A DNA stretch of 64,000 bases from Silene latifolia. Lineage: Eukaryota > Streptophyta > Magnoliopsida > Caryophyllales > Caryophyllaceae. A program made the translations under genes and the position numbers. Below are positions 33,358-44,520 of the stretch, in pieces. Under the pieces are notes generated by a model that saw only the letters and a program-made list of their open reading frames with translations, was not told where the DNA came from and searched no databases. The stretch lies in NCBI RefSeq assembly GCF_048544455.1, contig NC_133536.1, forward strand, positions 172,690,325-172,754,324. The letters are read 5' to 3'. Positions within the stretch are counted from its first letter, which is position 1, and every line of letters starts with the position of its first letter.

Positions 33358-36300
33358 GGTACCCTACCATTTCATATCTCATATGATTCGTTTTAGATTT
33401 AGTGGAAAATTAATTTAGACAAAATGATAAAATCCCCAAAAGGATCAAGTAACTCAAAGTAACTTGAATGAAATCCAAAACATATCGAATAGCGTTTGAA
33501 TTCTTTATGCAACCACACATTATCCCATAATGCGTGCTAAGAGAGATTAATTTGTGATACTATATCACATTTCCTTTGGTTTATATCAAAGTCTTCACTT
33601 TGATAATCTCATCACGACTAAATCGTGATTGTTTGAACTCTTTGAACTTCTTCAAAGATTTCTCTATTTACCTTATTAAGTGAACACATTAGCGTTAACT
33701 TAAATCGTTGGTAAAAGATAATGATCAACCTATTTTGGATCAATGATTTACAACCTCGATCTCCTTTTCAACCAAAGGGCACGAGACATCTTGCTTTGAA
33801 TACAATATACGCATATACCATAAGATCTAATGGTTTCAAGAGTACTCGATAACTCTTTGCGTTCATCATTCCAGAATCTAAGGTTCAATCTTGGGTTACC
33901 AATTTGAGTCTTGCATCATCTACATGATATATCATTCTAGTTTGGTTTAGAATATAATTACTTTGATAATGGGCTAGCCATACATCAAATCATGGTGTAT
34001 AGGGTCACAAAAGTGAAACCTCTTTTGTATCTTAACAAGTTTATATTCTTATTTAGAGTTTATGCACTTAATAGTCACAATTAAGTACAACTCTAAATCC
34101 AAAAACTAGATTGAGTACACAATGACTCTATCTCTCAACATCATTGTTGCTAGTCGTCATATTCTAATCATCCTATGTATCAAATACAATGATGAAAACC
34201 ACCACCGGTTTCTAATATTGACGAAGTAGTACCAGCAAAATTTATGTCAATCAAATAAAAATTTAAAGAAGAAGGTCCCATTAGATGTCTCACAACTAAC
34301 TTGCTGATTCTTCAATAATTTGGGGTAGTTTCCTTTCTAGTATCTAACAATTAAGACAATGGAAACTTTTATCGGCCGAGATTGATAGGTTTAGTATCGT
34401 TATTCTCAATAACTTTACTTTTAACATTACCTTGTATCAATTCCATTCTAATTTTACTTCTTTGAACTTCGTCCTTTTCTTAACGGTTTAAGAGAATGCT
34501 CCCATTCATTTCAATGAGTCTTTGCTTAGAGAAGCAAAATTAAATTTCATGAAGACTACTCTTCATTTTATTCGTTTAGTCTTAAAACTTTCATTGAAGT
34601 GGTTGCGGTATTTTGGTCTATTACGATTTCCAAGAAATCTAGTCACCAAAATGATTTAACGTTTCAAAGTACTTAACTCAATTAAGCATATGAGAACCAA
34701 TTTATTGTAAGTAGATATGTTAGTCAAAAATCAAAAACCCTTTTGATCACGAATAACTTTCATCTATACTCTTCACAAGAGATCCTTACAATGGATAATA
34801 CGAGGTTTTTAGAAGAAAAATTCAAATTTTGTCTTTAGTTACGATGTTTTAATGGAGATTTGAATCAAAAATCGAAATGATATCGTATATGAATTGTGGT
34901 AAAGAAATAGAACAATATGATAACAGAATAGTGGAAAACTTAACATTTATCGTTTTATTAATACTTGTAAATAACAAGTAAAGCATTTACATAGTAACCT
35001 CTAGGCAACTATGATAAATGATTCCAAGATCCAAATTCATATTAACTTGGGCATCGGTAAAGCCGAATACAACCCTCATCAATATAACTCGGTTAATTAA
35101 CTCTTTAATCGATTCTACTTTTAGAACTCTTGATCGATAAAATTACATTAATATTTATCTTTAGCCCGAAACACATCCGACAACCGTCGAGAATACTTTC
35201 GTTGAGTTCAACCCAAATTTCGAATAAATGTGTCCATGATCCAAATTTACATCAACTTGGGCATCGGTAAAGCCGAATACAACCCTTATCTTTATAAATT
35301 CGGTGGGTAGACATTTATCACCCACTTTTCCTACGTAGGAAGGTTTGTACCCCGGTAAGGCCGAGTGCACTCCCTCACGAAATAGGTTTTCATGGTTTCT
35401 ACTTTTTGGTAAGGCTAAGTCTCAATTGTTTATTTAAGCGAGAGGTCATGTCAATTTATTATCTATCACGTTTTAAGTGAACTAAAGCGGTGAACTACGA
35501 TAATTGTAATTGACACGGTCGATATACTCGATAAAATGATAATGCATGTTTTAGTTATGGCGATTTAGCGATGCATGCAACATATAAATAAAATGCAAAG
35601 CATAAAAAAATAAAATCCTAGTATGTCCTTCCCAAAATAGTAAATCTAATAAACTATTACAAATTCGGAAACCAACTCCTTTGGTCCCTTGAACTTCGGT
35701 CTTGGCACGCATTTCAAGGCAACACTTTCTTTGATGGATCGCGTTCTCGAGTGGCACCGTCTTCAAGGTACTCCGGAATAAATAAATTACAAAATGAATT
35801 ACATAATTTCCTATTATACATTTTTAATTAAAATAAAAATAAATCTATTAAATTACAAAAAGGTGATACGAGATCACAATAATTACAACCGAATCGATAT
35901 TCCCATACATTTCGGGTAATATCAATTAAAACTAAGGTCATACTAAGTAAAATTACATAATTCAAAAATTACATAAAATTAAAATATGACAATCATAAAT
36001 AAAATTCAGCATTATAATATGTATGAACATGCCAAATTTTATGCTAAATCGCCTTTAAGAGCCAATATCGTATATTAATCGGTTTTTACGGATTTGCGTG
36101 ATTTAACTTATTAAAATCACAATACTTACATAAATTCATATTTATGTACAAGTTAATTACCCTAACCATCTTAGGACTCAAAATTAGTCTCCACTAATAT
36201 TTTGACAATAATTAAACTTGTTTTCTTAATATTGTTCATAAGTGGACCTAAAATACAAAATTATGCTATAAACTTCAAATTAAATTATAAAAATTTCAAA

Positions 36301-37105
36301 TAATTTCGAAATTTGAAATTTAAACTCATGAACATTCTGAAAAATACGATGACACTCATAATGTTCAAAACTTAGGTTAAAAATTTCGAAAATTTATCGA
36401 GAAAAACAATGTTGCGGTTTATCGGTTTTAATAATTATGACCATAAAAATATGAGAAAAATTATTTTCATCAACTTTTCACTTTTATATCTGAAATATAT
36501 GATAAAATGCAACATGTGACATTTTTCCTTTAGTCATGAAGTATGTTTTAGCATTATTACTAATTATAGTCACCATTTATGTGATTTTTCATCAAAAATT
36601 CATAAATCATGCAAAAGACTTCATTATAGCCAAATCTTTTACACACATCTTATAAAATTTCATGTGACAACATACTAATTTTCCATGACCAGATTCGAAA
36701 TATAACTCATATTAACCTATTTACCCATTTAAATACGATTTTAACTTAAAAAAACCATATTTCGAGCAAAACAACTCATTTTATCATGAACCTTTACAGG
36801 CCATCAATAGATAATATATATGAAAACATATCCAAAAACCACTGAAAAATTCAAAGTTTAGCTATTTTTCGTCAAAAAATGACATTTTTATCATAAAAAT
36901 CACATTTTAATGCCAATATTATATAAAATGAACAATAAAAATCCATAAATAACCCAAAATGTCCTAAAAATCACTTAGGACCAGAAACTTTTAACATGCA
37001 AAATTATTTCATGATTTATCTTCATAAATCCTAAATAACAAGTTTTATATGTTAATTAAATAAATTCGGAAAAACTAACTTGATTTTGCATGCAACAACC
37101 GTGAT
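33358..37105 (-). other. 5' part of the copia element, decayed gag/leader
   Basis: Very AT-rich. No gag, protease or integrase core could be recognised. A 30-base sequence beginning AACTTGGGCATCGGTAAAGC occurs twice, at 35044 and 35254. The stretch 35800-37090 is almost featureless A/T. Confidence 0.5.
35044..35370. repeat. 210-bp spaced direct repeat in the copia leader
   Basis: CATCGGTAAAGCCGAATACA occurs at about 35053 and 35263, with similar flanks (GATCCAAATT before). A third shorter relative, GGTAAGGCCGAGTGCAC, lies near 35354. Confidence 0.7.
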
Positions 37106-37117
37106 GCTCTGATACCA
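37106..37117 (-). promoter_or_regulatory. Primer-binding site of the copia element (initiator Met tRNA)
   Basis: TGGTATCAGAGC on the minus strand, two bases from the 5' LTR. This is the classic plant copia PBS and fixes the element's orientation. Confidence 0.95.
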
Positions 37118-37119
37118 CT

Positions 37120-38426
37120 TGTTGGAAATCATATTTTAAATATCACATATTTTAGTTTAAAGTTTTAGTCATAAAAACTTAAGGATTTTATGCATGCAAA
37201 ACATATAAATAAGTGTAGAGGAAAACCAGTTCCTTACATTGAATATTTCGATTTATGGGCACAAGTAAGGTCTCCTACCTTCACTTGTTCTTGAGCTATG
37301 ATGAGTAATAGGATGATCCTCCAAAGACTTCAAGTATAGAAGCCACTCCTCTTGATAGCACCCAAGATTATCCCTTATCTCTACTAAATAATATGTGCTA
37401 GATATTTGTTTAGTAGTTTACCTTAAAATTGATTACTAACACTCATATATTACACTAATAATATTAGTAATCTTTTATGAACAATTTGGATCATCATTTC
37501 TCAAATTTTTAGAGAAAGATGAACAATAATGTGAGAGAGAGGAAAGTTATGCATGTGTATGAATGAACATGCATGAGTTGAATAGGTAGAGAACAAAATC
37601 TCTAGTTTATTGAAGGGGGTCACGGTTTTGGTAGGTTAGGAGACCAATATATGGTCCTTCCCTTTTCTCTTTTGTTCTTATCAAAACCTTAGGCATGTAA
37701 GGCTAGGTAAGTAGTGTTATGATGATGTTTGTTTTAGCTTATTAAAATAAATCACCACCATCCACTAAACCTACTTCATTTCGGTCCATTTACTTAAAAT
37801 GGACTACCATTTTATTTTTGTCAATTTGTCACTTGTCACACAATATGTCACATGTAGTATGATACATGTTATTAATTAATTTAATGCATATTTATCACAT
37901 AAATATCATTTTATGAATTAATTAAATTACATACAACAAATTGACTAGTAATACTTGATCACATAAATAAAATGGGTCATTTAATTATAATTCACAACAT
38001 CTTGTAATTATAATTAACCATTCATTCTCATCTCTATTGTTTCATAAACAATAAATAATTTTAGTAATAAAATATTTCAATTACTAAAATAAATCTTATT
38101 TAATCCCATTATAATAAGATATCAATATTCTCTCTCACAAATTAAATTATTCAATTTTAAGGAATTGATTAACTTGTATCGTCATACAATTAATCAACTT
38201 TACAGATTAGGGCATCATCCTTTAGGTGTGACCTTAAGGGATCAACTGACCACCACCATCCCACGACAGTAACGTCAAACTCTAGCAAGCCAATCGTTAC
38301 CGATTAATGTTGATCAGTTGGCTATAAAACGAATCATCCCTTACGTATTCTTAAAAAATGAGATTTAAACATGTGATCATCATGATCGACAATTGTGATT
38401 GCATTATTGTCGGGGACACTCCAACA
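37120..38426 (-). repeat. 5' LTR of the copia element
   Basis: 1307 bp, TGTTGGAGTG...ATTTCCAACA in element orientation, followed on the plus strand by TSD TGATG. Confidence 0.95.
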
Positions 38427-38431
38427 TGATG

Positions 38432-38973
38432 ATCTTGACTTTATGGCTGCTGCAAACTCAGATGGCTTTAATATTGACTTAGTTTTCCAGCCCATTAACT
38501 CACCAGACTTAAACTGTAATGACCTTGGCTATTTCAGAGCACTACAGTCGTTACAATCATTAAAGGCATCAAAGACAGTAGATGAGCTACTAAATGAAGT
38601 GATGCAAGCATTTGTGGATTACAGTCCAAACAAACTCAACAACATATTCTTATCATTGCAATCAGTAATGGTAGAGCTTATGAAATTTAAGAGTCATAAT
38701 AGTTTTTCAATCCCTCATATAGGGAACGGTCATCTAGCTGCAATTGGTATCTTACCATGGAATTTATTGGTCAATGAAGATTTGGTAAGAGAATGCATTG
38801 AATATATGCATGGAATAGGAAAAACACAAGGGTTAGAATACCTAATGAATGGACCTAGGGTACAATGTAGAAGCTTTAGTTATTCAGTTAAATGGAATGT
38901 AATGCATTGTAAGGTGGTAATTTTAAAGTTATGTAATTTAAAAGTCCCGGTGAAATGCGATGTTCAGTTTTAA
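38432..38973 (+). pseudogene. Mariner-like transposase, segment 3 (C-terminal part)
   Basis: Continues the gene broken at 18854. FMAAANSDGFNIDLVFQPIN is followed by SPDLNCNDLGYFRALQSLQS with the third catalytic Asp (codon at 38506-38508), then ELLNEVMQAFVDYSPNKLNNIF and ILPWNLLVNEDLVRECIEYM. The motif order matches plant Tc1/mariner-like transposases. The frame is open for about 180 codons here. The in-frame sequence upstream of the TGATG repeat is LTR, not gene. A right terminal repeat of the transposon was not found. Confidence 0.85.
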
Positions 38974-39063
38974 GTTCCGTTCAAAGTTCATGTGTAAGTT
39001 CATATTTATGCAATATTCAGTTCAAATTTCAGTTGAAAATTCAGTGAAATGCAGTTAGACATC
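38974..39063. other. Non-coding tail after the mariner-like gene
   Basis: Repeated GTTCA and CAGTT words (AAGTTCCGTTCAAAGTTCA, ATATTCAGTTCAAATTTCAG), perhaps a short degenerate tandem. No gene. Confidence 0.4.
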
Positions 39064-39529
39064 AACTCTCAGGCCTATTTGTCCTCATCATTGAGTTGTG
39101 TAAAGTATTCAGGCCTCTTGCACACACACAATAAGGGTAGATCATGCTCATCAAATAATAACAGTAATGAGTAAGGCAACAACAAATAAAGCTCTCAAAC
39201 CATTAAGGAACAATCATCATTGCGCTCTCATACTACAATTGAAATGTTTGAGCACACACACCCATTCATTGGTAGACCATGGGGTGGCTTAATTACTTAT
39301 ACTTAATTACCACTAACCTATACTTATACTTCCTCCATTCAAATCCACCAAATTACCAATTTCTCTCAAACCATTAATGTACATTCATCGTTGAGCTAAC
39401 AAGATCAGAACCTAATACTTTAGCTAAAAACAGAATACCCTAACACTAACAACATCATAACCACAAAAACTCTCAGGCCTATTTGGCCTCATCATTGAGT
39501 TGCGTCAATTTGTCAAGCCTCCTACATAA
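39064..39529 (+). repeat. Local repeat, about 410-bp unit (unit 1 and start of unit 2)
   Basis: ACTCTCAGGCCTATTTG at 39065 recurs at 39472. The rest of unit 1 (AACAGTAATGAGTAAGGCAACAAC and onward) reappears at about 42010-42270, beyond family A copy 2. The second unit is therefore split by that insertion. Confidence 0.7.
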
Positions 39530-39948
39530 TGTAGATACCTCATTTTTACACCTCCCACCAACCACCCACTGATGATTGGGCCGCATGTTTAATACGCGGA
39601 ACGATTTTATGATAGTTCATAAGTTTATCAACAAGATAGCTCAAAGACTCGAGTCAACCCATTGGTCGTCATCTATGCACCGATACGGTCGTTTTGACAG
39701 TAATTAGAGTTCATTTGGAGTCCGGGTTGAAAACCGCTTCATTTTCTAAAAACCGTTTAAATTCCGAATCGGAATATTCCAAAATGTTCTAGAATTCTCT
39801 GGATATTTATTCCTAAAATTAAAATTAATATTTTTAGTAAATATATTCCGTATATTGTGTTTTATGGAATAAGGAAGTTTATATCTACCGAAATTCCATA
39901 ATAAAATGCGGAAATCTTTCTTGTTGAGGAGAAAACCTCCGGGGAAAG

Positions 39949-40008
39949 GACGCAGCAGGTGCTGCGCCTCTTCCAAGGGTCGCAGTAGCTTCTGCGCCTC
40001 TTCCCCAG
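39949..40008. repeat. GCAGC palindromic minisatellite, family A copy 2, proximal cluster
   Basis: Two units with the perfect palindrome GCAGCAGGTGCTGC and a weaker GCAGTAGCTTCTGC, each followed by GCCTCTTCC. Lies 80 bp before the TATA box. Confidence 0.8.
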
Positions 40009-40088
40009 CCCTCTTTTCACGCTTTTCAGAATATTTTGGTGATTTGTTTCCAAATCCGTGTCATTCCTAAACTCCTCCATGTGTTTAG

Positions 40089-40097
40089 TATAAATAG
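40089..40097 (+). promoter_or_regulatory. TATA box of LTR family A copy 2
   Basis: TATAAATAG in the context TTAG-TATAAATAG-AGACC, shared with copy 3 at 63290-63298. Confidence 0.65.
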
Positions 40098-40539
40098 AGA
40101 CCTACGGCCTCCATATTTGGCACACGAGTGTTCCGCCCCTTCTCTTCTCTCTCTTTGAATTCTAGACTACGCTATTGCTTTCGACGCCTACGTGCTTGAT
40201 CAATCGACCACGTAAGCTCAGATCCTTCTGAGTCCAAGTCATGTTGCATAGACCGACCAATTTGACCAACTCCACTTTTAATCAATCTAAACAATTTACT
40301 AAATCCTCTAGCGAGGGCACTTTCCACGCATATTTGAGTAGAGCAATCACTAAACGATAACTTTAGTCAATCTCGTTTTGTCAAACATGTAAGTCTGAGG
40401 GTGTAAATCCCATTTATTTATTGTTCTTTTTATTTTGTATCATTAATGTAAGATCTATATCAAGAGCACGTTCAAAAAACTGATTTAAAATCCATATTTT
40501 AAACCCATTTTTACAAAACAGCGAAAGTCAGACGTCGAG

Positions 40540-40595
40540 AAGAAATGCAGCATCTGATGCGCCTCTTCCAGAGGTTGCTCGCTGCTCCTGCTCTT
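40540..40595. repeat. GCAGC palindromic minisatellite, family A copy 2, distal cluster
   Basis: Degenerate units around GCAGCATCTGATGCGCCTCTTCC; a third cluster with GCAACAGATGTTGCGCC lies at 41108-41150. Confidence 0.65.
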
Positions 40596-41810
40596 CTTCT
40601 TCTTCCTCGACTTCCTGCAAGTTTTTCTTTCTTTCGTTTTTCTTTGTTTTCTTTGTACTTTTAAGTATATAAAACATGTTTTTAACCAATCCTTTTAAAT
40701 TGCAATGCATAATTTGTCCTTAATCCCGAGTAATTCGATACTTGCGGGTTTTCGAAGTTTTAATTCAAATCGATTCTTCTGGGTTTTGACTTGTCCATGT
40801 CGAGGTTCTAGAATCCTAACTTGATACATAGGTTTTATTTCGAGTTTTATTTTTCTTATTCCGTCCTAATATAATCTCAAGTTTGTTCCTTTTGTATTTC
40901 CGACACGAGTTAATCATAATTCTGTAAACCGCTGTAATTTCTCATTTTTTTATTCATCTTATGACTCGCCCAGATGCATGTAATCAATTAAAACACTTCA
41001 ACTCGAGTATAATATCAATAATCGATCTTAAATCTACCAACGAACGATAACGATGTTGCGGTTCTGACATCACAACCAGAACCTAGCTCAAGAACAGACA
41101 CAGGGATTGCTACGCCTCTTCCAGAGGACGCAACAGATGTTGCGCCTGTTCTGGGTTGACTTATGTCTCTGAACTCTTTCTCGCTTTGATGTAGTTCCTG
41201 ATTACGGTTTAAATCGAATATTATTCATATTATCACCTCTAATATGACGTATTTTCGTATTTTAATTTCAATTTTCTTTTTCTTTTATTTTCTTCATCGA
41301 AATTCCGTCTTTGAGCATGCTTTTGACGTGGATCAAATAAACTTTGTAAAGTTTGTAATTTTAATTATTGTAATTAATTTATCGTAATTATTATTATGTA
41401 TGATTTATTTACTTGGCATTCACATGTAATTAATCTTTCTACTTCGACCAAATTGTTTGCTAAAACACGTGTTTACCGACGTAGTCTAATTTCACATGCT
41501 ATGATTAATCTATGTTTGTTGCATTGCATGCATTACATCGACGACATATCAAATATGAACGATTTCCCTAATAATTAGTAGAGGCCGGTATCGAGACGGG
41601 CGGGATTAGGTGTTCGAATTAAAGAGCTTCCTAATACGTACCCTCACCCCTTACTCCAGTTATCTCTTGACATCCGTGTCCATTGGCATCTCGAGAGTCA
41701 TTCTAGACATAGAATGCTAAGGGTAACGAGTTCTTAGTGTTCATGTCATTACTTTGTGTCCTGACATGGCATGAGGTATTCGAACGATTTCCAATTTTTC
41801 CACAATAAAT

Positions 41811-41823
41811 TGGTGGCGACTCC
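41811..41823 (+). promoter_or_regulatory. PBS-like site after LTR family A copy 2
   Basis: TGGTGGCGACTCC, close to TGGCGACTCCGCTGGGGA at 43016. Ogre-type elements are primed by an Arg tRNA through a site of this kind. Confidence 0.55.
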
Positions 41824-42005
41824 ACAAATGCAGGCTTATCCAACCTTTCACCGGTTTTAATGCCTCACCAATCGGTAACGGCCCATGACGTGCTTTGGAA
41901 AACCAAGGCTCCGTGGGAGAAGTGTCGCCACCACGAAACCAACGCGCGGGTGGGCGCGGCGCGGGTGGCCCATGTCCACACCCACTCACACAATGAACGT
42001 AGACC
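41824..42005. other. Short internal remnant of the family A element
   Basis: GC-rich patch (GGGCGCGGCGCGGGTGGCC near 41953) with no ORF of note, ending where the local repeat resumes (CACACAATGAACGTAGACC). Confidence 0.45.
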
Positions 42006-42300
42006 ACGCTCTCCATTAAATAATAGTAATGAATAAGGCAACAACAAACAGAGCTATCAAACCATTAAGGACCAGTCATCACTGAGCTCTCAAACTGCAA
42101 TTGAAATGGTTGAGATCAAACACCCATTCACTGGTGGACCATGTGGTGGCTTAATTACCTATACTTAATGGCCACATCCATTCAACTCCATAACAACATA
42201 CCAACTGCTCTCAGACCATTATGGTACATTCATCATTGAGATACACTAACCTTCTACCAACTGACCACAAACAACAACAACGCCCTCTCTGTCCAGTTAG
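42006..42300 (+). repeat. Local repeat, rest of unit 2
   Basis: AATAGTAATGAATAAGGCAA and the following ~250 bp align with 39165-39420, including GGTGGCTTAATTAC and the ATCATTGAG phrases. Confidence 0.7.
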
Positions 42301-42348
42301 GACCATCATTGAGGTTCATGCAAAAAATAATAAAAATAACAATTAAAC

Positions 42349-42860
42349 AAACAACAAATCAGAAGGAAATCCTCAATTAAACCCCACTATTAGTAAAAAT
42401 TACAACAATAAATCAAGATATCTAAACAGAAACTCTGACAACAATAACATAAACATTAAACCAAGAAAAAATCCACACAAATTCTCAACTAAATCCTACC
42501 ACCATTAAAAAATTCCAACAATGAATCCAACAATCTCAACAGAACCCTTAACAGCAATAACATGAACATCAAACCAGTAACAAATCCACAGAAATCCTTA
42601 GTTAAATCCCACCACCATTCAAAAATCCCATAAATAAGTACAGAAATCTGGACAAAAACCCAAAAAGCAATAACATAAACATCAAACCAACAACAAATCC
42701 TCAATTAAATTCCACCACCATTCAAAAATCTCAACAATAAATATAGAAATCTCAACAAAAACCCTAACAGCAATAAAATGAACATCAAACCAACAACAAA
42801 TCCACACAAATGTTCAATTGAATCCCACCACCATTCAAAATTCCAGAAATCTTAATATCA
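42349..42860. repeat. Tandem repeat of about 105-120 bp, four to five units
   Basis: Units begin AATCCACACAAATTCTCAAC-like at about 42470, 42583, 42693 and 42797, each with CCCACCACCATTCAAAA and CAATAACATAAACATCAAAC. AT-rich, non-coding. Confidence 0.8.
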
Positions 42861-43015
42861 TAAATAACAGAAACCCTAACATCATAATTAACAGAAACAA
42901 TTATACCAACAACATAGAATTATACCAAAATTATAAAATTAACAATAAAAGGACGAGTGTTTAAAAATTATACCGGCTACTTGGATAATACCTCCATTTT
43001 CCTATATCCACATTT

Positions 43016-43033
43016 TGGCGACTCCGCTGGGGA
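43016..43033 (+). promoter_or_regulatory. Primer-binding site of the Ogre-like element
   Basis: TGGCGACTCCGCTGGGGA, the form described for Ogre and its relatives (Arg tRNA). Marks the 3' end of a 5' LTR at 43012. Confidence 0.75.
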
Positions 43034-43649
43034 ATTGTAACTTGAAAAGGAAAATGATGGCTAATAGGACTAATACTAAGATTCGCTTTGCATACATTCA
43101 TTACCCATTCGAGACTTTAGGAGGACCACCTCACCCATTGGGTCGATTTCAATGGTTAGGAGGTGACGTCCACTATGCCGATTTAAATATCTAGATGGTA
43201 CCGCCAAGATCTTCAAGTACTTGCTCTTACCATATTGCACACTTCAGCTTATGGGAGGCTTGCCTTTCTTTGATAAGGTGGACCACTGGCATAGACCCAA
43301 TTAGAGGACCGATCAAGACTTAGAAGTGTCTAGGTTCATGCACAATTATAAAGCAAATGCTTATGTGCTATGTGGTCATCCTCCATGTTTTTTTTCGAAA
43401 ATCTCTAACTGTTTTGCCAAACCATTTTTTCGAAAACCTTCTTAAAATCAAGCATGTTTTCAAACTCGGAATGTTGCCAAAATAGATGTTGGTTTTTCGA
43501 CCAAAGTGAGCTTTTCTATAGCCGGCATGCTGCCCATTTAAAATCTCATTTTCAAATCATCCATTTTTAATCGATTCCAAAATGTTTTTCTCACCGAACC
43601 ATTCCCGAGCATAGAATATGTTTCGAGTCAAGTTTGGTGATGTCGTAGG
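43034..43649 (+). other. Leader of the Ogre-like element
   Basis: No recognised domain. A short reading from ATGGCTAATAGGACT (43065) soon hits stops. Continues at 51091 after the nested insertion. Confidence 0.5.
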
Positions 43650-44135
43650 TGATGTGACCATAATTAGCGCACATTTAGTCCCCTAATTGAGCCTATTTTG
43701 CATACTATTATAGCATTTTATGGCCATTTTATACGTCAAAACCTTCCTATTTGCTTTTCTATCGCATTTCATATGTTTTGTAGAAAAGGAGATAATAAGG
43801 CGGAAATTCCCGTCTTTCGTGCATATTTGGAAGCTTATTGATGATATTAGATGGACTAGTATGAAGAGGAGGCAAGAATGATGACCAAAGAGGTAGGAAT
43901 AAAGAGTATGTAGAAGGCTCATAAGGTTAAAAGCAAAAATGACGAGAAGGGAGGCATTGCATGAAGAAATCGCTCGAAAACCGAACCAAGGGTTGCTCCT
44001 TTGGCTCTGAAAGTATGCTAGATGGAACGGCGTCGAAAAAACAAGCGATCTAGGCTTTTGAATCACTCTAATAGGAGTCCGGATGAGAAAATGACGTCCG
44101 TTTTACAATCCGAGGTCAAACAAAGAAGCTGTTCA

Positions 44136-44370
44136 GGAATCCGCCCGTCTTCGCAGGAATCCGCCCGTCTTCCCCAAGACGCCCGTCTTCTCTACAATCC
44201 GCCCGTCTTGTGGTTGGGAAAAACAAGAAAATTCACTGGAGGAGAATCCGCCCGGATTCTCTTGAATCCGCTCGGATTCCTCCACCTGAATCCGCCCGGA
44301 TTGCTCCTAATCCGCTCGGATTCCACCGCCCAAATCCGTCCGTCCCGACTTCCATCCGCTCGGATTGTAG
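44136..44370. repeat. Array of GAATCCG-YY-CGGATTC palindromes in U3
   Basis: Five 14-16 bp palindromes of this type start near 44244, 44264, 44288, 44309 and 44356. They are preceded by four AATCCGCCCGTCTTC-like half units (44136-44210). The array ends about 140 bp before the TATA box and is repeated at 49636-49870. Confidence 0.9.
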
Positions 44371-44511
44371 CACAGCACGTTTCCATTCTTCTAGCGACGA
44401 TAAGAGAAGCCCTTCTCTCGGACAATCCCGGAGTCTCCCTGCTCAAATCTCAAAAGTGTAATTACTAGTTTAGCCCTTAGTTAACCCTAATGCATTCTCC
44501 CTAATTTCCAC

Positions 44512-44520
44512 TATAAATAC
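44512..44520 (+). promoter_or_regulatory. TATA box of the non-autonomous element
   Basis: TATAAATAC in the context TTCCAC-TATAAATAC-CCC, also at 50012-50020. Confidence 0.7.

Larger units (their letters stand above)
18855..38426 (-). mobile_element. Ty1/copia retrotransposon (reverse orientation), split by element 2
   Basis: LTRs of 1307 bp each: 37120-38426 (5' LTR in element orientation) and 18855-20083 plus 30902-30979 (3' LTR, interrupted). Removing element 2 and one TSD copy gives exactly 1307 bp. TSD TGATG at 18850-18854 and 38427-38431. The PBS, complementary to initiator Met tRNA, lies beside 37120, and the PPT AAGTGGGAGAT beside 30979. Integrase remnants precede RT, the copia order. 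By eye the LTRs differ at about 36 positions (about 2.8%). The 6.1-kb interior is AT-rich and fully broken. Confidence 0.93.
39530..41804 (+). mobile_element. LTR family A, copy 2 (full length)
   Basis: Starts TGTAGATACCTC and ends TTTTTCCACA, 2275 bp, followed after six bases by a PBS-like TGGTGGCGACTCC. TATA at 40089-40097, palindrome clusters at 39949-40008, 40540-40595 and 41108-41150. Only about 180 bp of internal sequence follow before the local repeat resumes, so this is a truncated 5' LTR, not a clean solo LTR. Confidence 0.75.

Noticed and set aside
38395..38431. Start of the 192-codon ORF as the N-terminus of a gene
   Set aside because: The first residues are copia LTR sequence; the transposase reading begins after the TGATG duplication and continues segment 2.
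39331..39360. CTTCCTCCATTCAAATCCACC as right terminal repeat of the mariner-like element
   Set aside because: It is in the same orientation as the presumed left tip and is part of the local 410-bp repeat, with a counterpart near 42175.
43683..44468. ORFs of 127 and 148 codons, duplicated unchanged at 49183-49968
   Set aside because: Identical because they lie in the two LTRs of one young element; they overlap on opposite strands and resemble no protein.
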